Made by a program: the position numbers and the translations under genes
Origin: Streptomyces sp. NRRL WC-3618
GTDB lineage: Bacteria > Actinomycetota > Actinomycetes > Streptomycetales > Streptomycetaceae
DNA length: 64,000 bases
Reading direction: 5' to 3'
NCBI RefSeq assembly: GCF_001280005.1
Contig: NZ_LGDW01000028.1
Location: 1 to 64,000 of the forward strand
Notes under the pieces: generated by a model
Database searches by the model: none
What the model saw: only the letters and a program-made list of their open reading frames with translations
What the model was told of the DNA's origin: nothing
In this document: positions 50,062 through 57,132 of the stretch, in pieces
How positions within the stretch are numbered: the stretch's first letter is position 1
Layout of the letters: each line of letters opens with the position of its first letter

Positions 50062-51860
50062 GCCGGGCGCGGGGGCCGGAGAAGCGCAAGAAGGACCTCG
50101 CCAGGGAGGCGTTCGAGGCCGGGCTGGCCCTGGTGCGCGCCAACCCGGCACTCGGTTCGATGGAGTTCCGCACCTGCCGCAGCGAGAAATGCGTCCGGTC
50201 ACCCGTCGACGGTCTGGTGCGCACGGACTCCGACGGGATCCTGCATGTCCACCCCACCCGGCGGGCCGAACCCGCGGAATGGGCGTGGGCGGTCGCGCAC
50301 GGCCTCATCCATCTCGGCTTCGGGCATGTCCCGGCGGCGAAGGGCAAGCGTGTCCAGCCCGACCGCTACGACGTCACCGCCCGCTGCGTCGTCGTCAACC
50401 GTTTCCTGCTCGGCTTCTCCATCGGCTCCGCCCCCGAACTCCTGCCGGACGCCTACCCCGACGGCGACGAGGAGCAGCTCGCCGCCCGCTGGCGACGCGC
50501 GGGCTCCGTCCCGGCAGCGTTCGAGCGCTGCGGTACGGCGGGCAGCGAACCCGACCAGTGGCTCGAACCGTACGACAAGTGGGCCCCGTCGGTCCCCGAC
50601 TGGCAGCTCGCCTTCGCCCACGCCCTGACCCGCACGATGGCGACGGCCATGGACGTGGCCGGCGGCCGACGCGAGTCGATGTCCGACGACCCGGCTCAAC
50701 GACGGCCCTGGCAGGCGGCGTTGAGCTGGTTCGTCACCTCCTATCCGCTGCTCGGTGGGATCGCGTCCGGCATCAAGCTCGTCGCCGACCTCGAACTGGC
50801 CCAGGCTCATGGGATCTCCGTCGCCGCGGTGAACCCGGAGGCGGGCGAGATCTACATCAACCCGCTGCGTCAACTCACGGCCGAGGAATGGCGGTTCGTC
50901 CTCGCCCACGAGATGCTGCACGCCGCCCTGCGCCACGGCGACCGCTGCGGCACCCGGGACCCGTATCTCTTCAACGTCGCCTGCGACTACGTCATCAACG
51001 GCTGGCTGACCGAGATGGACGTCGGCGACGCGCCCGAAGGGCTGCTGCACGACCCCGAGTTGAAGGGCCTCTCGGCGGAGGAGGTGTACGACCGGATCGC
51101 GAAGGACCTGCGCCGGATGCGCCGGCTGTCCACGCTGCGCGGGAAGGGCGCCTGTGACGTCCTGGGCGCTCCGCTCGGCTCGCCGCGCGACTACGTCGAC
51201 CTCGACGAGTTCTACCGGCGCGGCCTCGGCCAGGGACTGAACCTGCACCAGCAGCACGAACGCGGGTACCTGCCGGGCGGGTTGGTGGAGGAGATCCGCG
51301 CGCTGAACCATCCACCGCTGCCCTGGGACGCCCAACTCGCCCGCTGGTTCGACGAGTTCGTGCCGCGCCCGGAGCCCGTACGGTCGTATGCTCGCCCCTC
51401 GCGCCGCCAGTCGTCCACCCCCGACATCCCGCGCGCGGGGCGGCACTTCCCGCCCGAGGAGATCGCCCGCTGCACCTTCGGGGTCGTACTCGACACCTCC
51501 GGATCCATGGACCGGACACTGCTCGGGAAGGCGCTGGGCGCGATCGCCTCCTACGCCGGCGCACGCGACGTACCGGCGGCGCGCGTCGTGTTCTGCGATT
51601 CCGCCGCGCACGACGCGGGCTATCTGCCCGTCGCCGAGATCGCCGGACGGGTCCGGGTGCGCGGGCGCGGCGGAACCGTGCTGCAGCCGGGCGTCGACCT
51701 GTTGCACCGGGCCGACGACTTTCCGCCGGGGGCGCCCATGCTGGTGATCACGGACGGCTGGTGCGACGTCCTGCGGGTGCGGCGCGAGCACGCCTATCTG
51801 ATTCCGCACGGCGCTCGGCTGCCGTTCACCGCACGTGGGCCGGTCTTTCGCGTGCAGTGA
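50058..51860 (+). CDS. VWA-domain putative metallopeptidase (DUF2201-like)
   Basis: The 600-residue protein has a zinc-peptidase-like middle with HExxH at 284-288 (LAHEMLHAALRHGDRC). A C-terminal von Willebrand A domain carries the MIDAS motif DTSGSM at 479-484. The first part contains a second histidine set, HGLIHLGFGH (81-90), that mimics the HExxH spacing with the Glu missing. DUF2201/VWA proteins pair with MoxR ATPases, as here, and the function is poorly known. The start is the GTG overlapping the ATPase stop. Confidence 0.82.
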   Translation: MSRARGPEKRKKDLAREAFEAGLALVRANPALGSMEFRTCRSEKCVRSPVDGLVRTDSDGILHVHPTRRAEPAEWAWAVAHGLIHLGFGHVPAAKGKRVQPDRYDVTARCVVVNRFLLGFSIGSAPELLPDAYPDGDEEQLAARWRRAGSVPAAFERCGTAGSEPDQWLEPYDKWAPSVPDWQLAFAHALTRTMATAMDVAGGRRESMSDDPAQRRPWQAALSWFVTSYPLLGGIASGIKLVADLELAQAHGISVAAVNPEAGEIYINPLRQLTAEEWRFVLAHEMLHAALRHGDRCGTRDPYLFNVACDYVINGWLTEMDVGDAPEGLLHDPELKGLSAEEVYDRIAKDLRRMRRLSTLRGKGACDVLGAPLGSPRDYVDLDEFYRRGLGQGLNLHQQHERGYLPGGLVEEIRALNHPPLPWDAQLARWFDEFVPRPEPVRSYARPSRRQSSTPDIPRAGRHFPPEEIARCTFGVVLDTSGSMDRTLLGKALGAIASYAGARDVPAARVVFCDSAAHDAGYLPVAEIAGRVRVRGRGGTVLQPGVDLLHRADDFPPGAPMLVITDGWCDVLRVRREHAYLIPHGARLPFTARGPVFRVQ

Positions 51861-51936
51861 GCCGGAAGTGGGCCGGAGTGTGATCGGATGGGGGATACGG
51901 ACCCCGGCATCGGGACCACACGCGAAAGGAAGAACC

Positions 51937-52365
51937 GTGGCTACCACGCGCTCTGCACACACCGTCTGGGAAGGCAACCTGCTGGAGGGCAGCGGCGTTG
52001 TCACCTTCGACTCCTCCGGCGCCATCGCCGAGCAGCCCGTGACGTGGGCCTCCCGCGCCCAGGACGCGAACGGCAAGACGAGCCCGGAGGAGCTGATCGC
52101 CGCCGCCCACTCCAGTTGCTTCTCCATGGCGTTCTCGCACGCCCTGGCCGGCGCCGGCACCCCGGCCACCAAGCTCCTGACCTCGGCCGACGTCGTCTTC
52201 CAGCCGGGTGAGGGCATCACCGGCATCCACCTCACCGTGGAGGGCACCGTGCCCGGCATCGACGAGGACGCCTTCGTCGCCGCCGCCGAGAACGCCAAGG
52301 AGAACTGCCCGGTCAGCAAGGCCCTGACCGGCACGACGATCACCCTGTCGGCGAAGCTCGCCTGA
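51937..52365 (+). CDS. OsmC-family peroxiredoxin
   Basis: The 142-residue protein has the OsmC fold with the redox pair Cys61 (AAAHSSCFSMAFSHAL) and Cys124 (AKENCPVSKAL), so it reduces organic hydroperoxides. GTG 51937 has GAAAGGAAG upstream. It is monocistronic between the VWA gene and a strong terminator. Confidence 0.92.
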   Translation: MATTRSAHTVWEGNLLEGSGVVTFDSSGAIAEQPVTWASRAQDANGKTSPEELIAAAHSSCFSMAFSHALAGAGTPATKLLTSADVVFQPGEGITGIHLTVEGTVPGIDEDAFVAAAENAKENCPVSKALTGTTITLSAKLA

Positions 52366-52376
52366 CGCCGCTCACA

Positions 52377-52415
52377 CCCCTGCCGCGCCCCTCGATCCGA
52401 GGGGCGCGGCAGGGG
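52377..52415. terminator. Strong bidirectional terminator
   Basis: A perfect 17-bp stem (arms 52377-52393 and 52399-52415, loop GATCC) lies between the convergent osmC and methyltransferase genes. Confidence 0.9.
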
Positions 52416-52444
52416 CGTTTCCGGGGTACCTCAGGGGGCTCTTT

Positions 52445-53260
52445 TCAGGGCTTGCGGGCCACTCCCGCGTACACCGGCACGATGCCCTCCGCCTGGGCTG
52501 CCACGTCCTCCGGCTCCGGGCGCCAGCCGTAGACGGGGATGATGCCGGGGCCCAGCAGTTCGAGACCGTCGAAGAAGCGGTGGAACTCGGCGAGCGGGCG
52601 CGGGAAGAAGGGGGTGCCGCTGCGCCGGAAGTGCTCGGCCGCCTTCGCGATGGCCTCGGGACTGAGGTCCGGGGTGACCTGCGAGAGGACCAGGTAGCTG
52701 CCCGGGGCGAGCGCGTCGACGTACGTCTTCAGCAGGCCGTGCACATCGTCGCCGTCGGTCTCGTCGCCCAGGTAGTGGGTCAGCGCGACCAGCGACAGCG
52801 CGACAGGCCGGGTGAAGTCCAGGGACTCCGCGGCCAGGCGCAGGATCGTCTCCGGGTCGCGGGCGTCGGCGTGCACGTACTCGGTCGTGCCCTCGGGCGT
52901 GCCGCGCAGCAGGGCCTGGGCGTGCCGCAGGACGATCGGGTCGTTGTCCGCGTACACCACCTTGGCGTCGGGGGCGACGCTCTGGGCGATCTGGTGCAGG
53001 TTCGGCTCGGTGGGGATGCCCGTACCGATGTCCAGGAACTGGCGGATGCCGGCCTCGGCGGCGGTCCGTGTCGCCCGCTGCATGAACCGGCGGTTGGCGC
53101 GCGCGCCGCGCAGCACCGTGCCGTCCACGGCGAGGATCCGGCGGGCCAGCTCCTCGTCCACCGGGTAGTTGTCCTTGCCGCCGAGCCACCAGTCGTAGAC
53201 CCGGGCCGGGTGGGGTCTGCTGGTGTCCACGCGGGTGGGCGCGCCCTCGGGTGCGGTCAT
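52445..53260 (-). CDS. SAM-dependent methyltransferase, DUF574 type
   Basis: The 271-residue protein has the actinobacterial DUF574 (Methyltransf_19) landmarks. They are TSRPHPARVYDWWLGGKDNYPVDEELA, FLDIGTGIPTEPNLHQIAQ as the SAM loop, VVYADNDPIVLRHA and LSLVALTHYLGD. ATG 53260 has GAGGAG 9 bp upstream; a TTG lies further up. It is 81 bp downstream of a DUF5753 helix-turn-helix regulator on the same strand, a pairing often seen in Streptomyces. The substrate is unknown. Confidence 0.88.
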   Translation of the reverse strand: MTAPEGAPTRVDTSRPHPARVYDWWLGGKDNYPVDEELARRILAVDGTVLRGARANRRFMQRATRTAAEAGIRQFLDIGTGIPTEPNLHQIAQSVAPDAKVVYADNDPIVLRHAQALLRGTPEGTTEYVHADARDPETILRLAAESLDFTRPVALSLVALTHYLGDETDGDDVHGLLKTYVDALAPGSYLVLSQVTPDLSPEAIAKAAEHFRRSGTPFFPRPLAEFHRFFDGLELLGPGIIPVYGWRPEPEDVAAQAEGIVPVYAGVARKP

Positions 53261-53341
53261 ACGGTGTGTGCTCCTCAAGTCCCGTGCGTTTCAAGTGCCG
53301 TGCGCTTCAAGTCCGTGCGTTCGGCGCGGTGGATCGGCGGA

Positions 53342-54205
53342 TCAGTAGCCGTCGCGGTACTCGGCGATGATCTCCTTGGTGCGCTGGGCCGACGCGGCAC
53401 CCGCCGTCATGTGGTCCAGCACCTCCAGATGCGAGGCGACCTCCCGGCGGGAGTCCAGATAGAGCGCACCCGTCAGGTACTCGGTGTAGACCATGTCGGG
53501 CAGTTCCGGCTCGGCGAAGCGGAACAACTCGAAGGGCGCCGATGTACCCGGATGCGGGCCGTCCCTGAACTCGGCGACCTGGATGGTGACATGGCCGCTC
53601 TCCGACGCGTCGAGGAGCCGGTCCAGCTGGTCGCGCATGACCTTGCCGTCGATGCTCACGGGCCGCCGCAGCACCGTCTCGTCGACGATGACCCAGAGGT
53701 GGGGCGGGTGTTCGCGGGTGAGGAGCTTCTGCCGGGCCATGCGCAGCGACACGTGCCGCTCGACCGCCTCGGGACCCGTGTGCCCGATCGTCCCCGCCTC
53801 CATGACGGCACGCGCGTACTCGGGGGTCTGCAACAGGCCAGGCACGAAGTGCGGTTCGTAGGACCGGATCAGCCGGGCGGAGCCCTCCAGGCTCACATGC
53901 AGGCTGAACCAGTCGGGCAGGACGTCGGAGAAGCGCTGCCACCAGCCGGGCTCGTTCGCCTCCTCGGCCAGCTCCACGAACATGGCCACTTCGTCCTCGG
54001 GCACGCCGTACGCCGTCAACAGCACGTGCACATACGGGATCTTGAGGGAGACCTCGGCCATTTCCATCCGCCGTACGGTCGCCGAAGCCACCCGCAGAAC
54101 CCGCGCGGCCTCTTCCCGCTTCAGCCCCGCCGCCTCGCGCAGTTCCTGGAGCCGCCTCCCGAGCACCACTTGGCCCACGGTGGGCGCAGCCCGCCGCTCA
54201 CTCAC
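53342..54205 (-). CDS. Helix-turn-helix regulator with DUF5753 domain
   Basis: The 287-residue protein has an N-terminal XRE helix-turn-helix (VLGRRLQELREAAGLKREEAARVLRVASATVRRMEMAEV) and a DUF5753 C-terminal domain (SYEPHFVPGLLQTPEYARAVM to VEYLTGALYLD). This WhiJ/Scr1-type family usually pairs with a small DUF397 partner. None is visible here; the next gene is a DUF574 methyltransferase. Confidence 0.9.
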   Translation of the reverse strand: MSERRAAPTVGQVVLGRRLQELREAAGLKREEAARVLRVASATVRRMEMAEVSLKIPYVHVLLTAYGVPEDEVAMFVELAEEANEPGWWQRFSDVLPDWFSLHVSLEGSARLIRSYEPHFVPGLLQTPEYARAVMEAGTIGHTGPEAVERHVSLRMARQKLLTREHPPHLWVIVDETVLRRPVSIDGKVMRDQLDRLLDASESGHVTIQVAEFRDGPHPGTSAPFELFRFAEPELPDMVYTEYLTGALYLDSRREVASHLEVLDHMTAGAASAQRTKEIIAEYRDGY

Positions 54206-54526
54206 GCCACGCCTCCCCTACGCGCCAGTATCGCGAGCAGTGTGTCATGTTCCGCTGTCGTCTTGACAGGTTCGAGCCACGGTGGATTACCCGGGAGGTA
54301 ATCGACCCCGGAGAGGCCGCGAGCAAGAGTGGTGTCAACGGGTTCCGGGGCGGCGCACTCCGGTCCGGAACCCGGGTTCAGGTCGCAGGTCCCGCTGAGA
54401 CTGAGACTGAGACTGAGATGGAGACGGCGAGTGCGAGTGCGACTACGCATACGACCTCGACCTGGACCTCGACGACTACCACTACAACCACCACCACCAC
54501 CACGACCTCGACGGAGGGGATTCGCC
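54206..54526 (+). repeat. Intergenic region with GAGACT and ACC simple repeats
   Basis: The 321-bp gap holds about four GAGACT hexamers (near 54395-54420) and a CCA-rich triplet run (near 54475-54510). A frame through them would give Glu-Thr and poly-Thr runs but ends out of frame with the next gene, so I see no gene. The CCA run lies just upstream of the membrane-protein ribosome binding site. Confidence 0.6.
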
Positions 54527-54943
54527 ATGTCCGGAACCCAGTTCGCCACGTTCGCCTCCCGGACCACCGAACCGCCGGTGATGCTGCGCCGCTTCCTGGC
54601 GCTGGACGCGCTGGTCACCGGGGTGAACGCGGTCGCGTACCTGGTGGCGGCCGGACCGCTCGCCCGCCTCTTCGGCGTCGGCTCGGCGTTGCTGCTCGAA
54701 ATCGGCCTCTTCCTCGCCGTGTTCGCCGGCGCCGTCGGCTGGCTGGCCTCGCGTGCACGACCGGCCGTACTGGCGGTGCGAGCCGTGATCGAGATCAACG
54801 TCGTCTGGGCAGTCCTCAGCTGCGTCGCGGTGGTGCTGTGGATCACCCCGAGCACGGCCGGAGCGGTCTGGGCGTTGTTGCAGGCCGCGGTCGTGGCCGG
54901 ATTCGCCGCGCTGCAGTATGTGTCACTGCGGGCCCATCGCTGA
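54527..54943 (+). CDS. Small integral membrane protein
   Basis: The 138-residue protein has four hydrophobic segments (ALVTGVNAVAYLVAAGPLA, LLLEIGLFLAVFAGAVGWLA, AVIEINVVWAVLSCVAVVLWI, VWALLQAAVVAGFAALQYV). GGAGGGG lies 6 bp before the ATG. It is a common Streptomyces hypothetical of DoxX-like size without a known function. It converges on an MmyB-type regulator gene. Confidence 0.8.
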   Translation: MSGTQFATFASRTTEPPVMLRRFLALDALVTGVNAVAYLVAAGPLARLFGVGSALLLEIGLFLAVFAGAVGWLASRARPAVLAVRAVIEINVVWAVLSCVAVVLWITPSTAGAVWALLQAAVVAGFAALQYVSLRAHR

Positions 54944-54979
54944 CGAGCCGTCAACTCGCCTCAGCTCACCACCGACCGA

Positions 54980-55828
54980 TCAGCAACTCATCGTCGAGTG
55001 AAGGTACTTGACCGTCGCCGGGTCGGCCGGGAGGAGCGTCTCGATGGCCAGCTCGGCGACCGTGATGTCCATCGGGGTGTTGAAGGTGGAGATCGACGAG
55101 ACGAAGGAGAGCAGTTGCCCGTCGTGCTCGATCCGCATCGGCAGCGCGAACGTGGACGCGGAGTCGGGCGCCGGGTCCGCCTGGCCGCCCTTCGCCTCCG
55201 GAACCGGGTACGCGGCGACCTCCTCGTACAGCGCGCGCAGCGGGGCCGAGCGGTGCAGGGCGATCTGGCGTTCCATCTGGGCGAGCAGGTGCCCGCGCCA
55301 CTCGGGGAGGTTCCGGATGCGTGGGGCGAGGCCCTCCGGGTGCAGGGTCAGGCGCATCGCGTTCAGCGGGGGCGCCAGCACGGACTCGGGGAGACCCTCG
55401 ACGAGCATGAGGATGCCGCGGTTGGCGGCCAGGACGTCGTACGTGGCGTCGACGACGAACGCCGGGTAGGGCTCGTACCCCTGGATCAGCCGCTCGACGC
55501 CTTCACGCAGGGACTCCAGTGCCGGGTCGTCGAGCGGCGTCTCGCGGTAGCGGGGCGCGTAACCGGCGGACAGCAGAAGGGCGTTGCGCTCCCGGACCGG
55601 GATGTCGAGATGCTCCGCCAGCCGCAGGAGCAGTTCCTCGCTGGGGCGGGAGCGGCCCGTCTCGACGAAGCTGATGTGGCGGGCGGACGAGTCGGCCCGC
55701 AGCGCCAGTTCGAGCTGGGTGACCCGCCGCCGCTCCCGCCAGGCCCGCAGCAGCGGGCCGATTCCGTCGTGCGTCCTGTCCGAGGAGGCGGTGGGGCGGG
55801 CGGCGCGGCCGATGGGGAGCGTGGTCAT
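54980..55828 (-). CDS. XRE regulator with MmyB-like ligand domain
   Basis: The 282-residue protein has an N-terminal helix-turn-helix (LLRAWRERRRVTQLELALRADSSARHISFVETGRSRPSEELLLRLAEHL). Its MmyB-like PAS-type domain (YEPYPAFVVDATYDVLAANRGILMLVEG) binds fatty acids in characterised relatives. Regulators of this family usually control a divergent short-chain dehydrogenase, but here the divergent gene is a pterin dehydratase. Confidence 0.88.
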   Translation of the reverse strand: MTTLPIGRAARPTASSDRTHDGIGPLLRAWRERRRVTQLELALRADSSARHISFVETGRSRPSEELLLRLAEHLDIPVRERNALLLSAGYAPRYRETPLDDPALESLREGVERLIQGYEPYPAFVVDATYDVLAANRGILMLVEGLPESVLAPPLNAMRLTLHPEGLAPRIRNLPEWRGHLLAQMERQIALHRSAPLRALYEEVAAYPVPEAKGGQADPAPDSASTFALPMRIEHDGQLLSFVSSISTFNTPMDITVAELAIETLLPADPATVKYLHSTMSC

Positions 55829-55983
55829 ACGACGACGGTAGCCGAGGAGCGGGGCGCGACGGGTGCGGACGCGTGCGCCGGCCGGGCTTCGAAATGGTCA
55901 TCGGGAACCCCCATGACCTGGGCCGGAACGCTCCGCCTGTGGCACGCTGGAAGGGCACCCCACCACAGGGAAGGAGCGTGGTC

Positions 55984-56289
55984 ATGCCCGTCGAACCGCT
56001 GTCGCAGAAGGAGATCGAGGACCGACTGGACGAGCTGCCGGGCTGGACGCTCGACGGAGACCGGATCGCCCGCTCCTACCGTCTCGGCTCGCACTTCGCC
56101 GCGACGGCGCTGGTCATTCACATCGCCCAGGTCCAGGAGGAACTGGACCACCACTCGGACCTCAGCCTCGGCTACAACACCGTGTCACTCACCGTGAACA
56201 CCCACAGCGTGGGAGGTGCGGTCACGGACCTCGATTTCGAGCTCGCCCGAAGAGTCGAGGACCTCGCACCGGGCCATGGGGCGAGCTGA
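55984..56289 (+). CDS. phhB: 4a-hydroxytetrahydrobiopterin dehydratase
   Basis: The 101-residue protein is a pterin-4a-carbinolamine dehydratase. ELPGWTLDGDRIARSYRLGSHFAAT, the catalytic HH in QEELDHHSDLSLGYNTVSLTVNTHSVGGAVTDLD and the family length all fit. It recycles the 4a-hydroxypterin made by aromatic amino acid hydroxylases. GAAGGAG precedes the ATG. It is followed 20 bp later by a methyltransferase gene. Confidence 0.9.
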   Translation: MPVEPLSQKEIEDRLDELPGWTLDGDRIARSYRLGSHFAATALVIHIAQVQEELDHHSDLSLGYNTVSLTVNTHSVGGAVTDLDFELARRVEDLAPGHGAS

Positions 56290-56309
56290 CCGGCCGCGGG
56301 ATCGCGATC

Positions 56310-57050
56310 GTGCTGGACTACAGCCAGGAGGCGGAGCTGTACGACGCCTTGCGCGGCGGCGAGCCGAGGGCGGCGGCCGCCGCGGAGGCCGTACTGAGCC
56401 TCGTACCCGAACAGACGCGCAGCCTGCTCGACGTGGGGTGCGGGACGGGCATCGTGACCCGGCGGCTGGCGGAGGGGCGGGCCGGGATGCGGGTGGCGGG
56501 CGTCGACCTGAACGCCGCGATGGCCAGCAGGGCCGCCGCCCGGCTCCCCGGGGCCGTCGTGCTCGCCGACTGTCGTCAACTTCCTATTCCGGATGGTCAG
56601 TTGGACGCGGTGACCAGTGTGTGGCTGCTGCATCTCGCCGGGCCGGACGAGAACGTCCGGGCCGTCATCGCGGAGTGCGCGCGGGTGCTGCGGCCGGGCG
56701 GGGTGTACGTCACGACCGTCGACAAGGGCGCCTCGCACAACGTGGGCAGTGACATCGACGCCGTGCTCGCCTCGCGGCCCTGGCGTGCGCCGCCGGACGC
56801 GGCCGCTGTCGTCGAGGCGCACGCCGTCGGCCACGGGCTGGTGCCGGTCGGTGAGGCGCGATTCCGGGGGCACGGGCAGGGGCGCAGTCCCCGGCGGACC
56901 GTCGCTGACCTGCGGCGCGGCTGGTTCATGACGTTACCGCCGGGCGACCCCCTGGCCGACGGCTTCGCCGCCCGTCTGGGGGCGCTGCCCGACCAGGACC
57001 GGCCCCGCCCGGACCCGGTGTTCACGCTGCGGGCGTTCCGGAAGGCGTAG
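56310..57050 (+). CDS. Class I SAM-dependent methyltransferase
   Basis: The 246-residue protein has the Rossmann SAM-binding motif LLDVGCGTGIVTRRLAEG and an acidic VAGVDLNAAMA, then LPIPDGQLDAVTSVWLLHLAG and ECARVLRPGGVYVTTVDKG. It starts at GTG 56310, 20 bp after the pterin dehydratase, probably in one operon. The substrate cannot be told from sequence. Confidence 0.85.
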   Translation: MLDYSQEAELYDALRGGEPRAAAAAEAVLSLVPEQTRSLLDVGCGTGIVTRRLAEGRAGMRVAGVDLNAAMASRAAARLPGAVVLADCRQLPIPDGQLDAVTSVWLLHLAGPDENVRAVIAECARVLRPGGVYVTTVDKGASHNVGSDIDAVLASRPWRAPPDAAAVVEAHAVGHGLVPVGEARFRGHGQGRSPRRTVADLRRGWFMTLPPGDPLADGFAARLGALPDQDRPRPDPVFTLRAFRKA

Positions 57051-57088
57051 GGGGCCCTTGTGGACCGGCGCCGGTGCGAGCCCAGGTG

Positions 57089-57126
57089 CCGGTGGGCGTG
57101 TGCTCCGCCGAGCGCACGCCCACCGG
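57089..57126. terminator. Bidirectional terminator before the GH74 gene
   Basis: CCGGTGGGCGTG/CACGCCCACCGG (12 bp) continues after one mismatch into GCTC/GAGC, between convergent methyltransferase and GH74 genes. Confidence 0.85.
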
Positions 57127-57132
57127 GGTGCG

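Noticed and set aside
54247..55011. Frame with Glu-Thr and poly-Thr runs
   Set aside because: It crosses the membrane-protein gene out of frame and becomes Arg-rich shadow sequence, so it is repeat DNA and not a gene.
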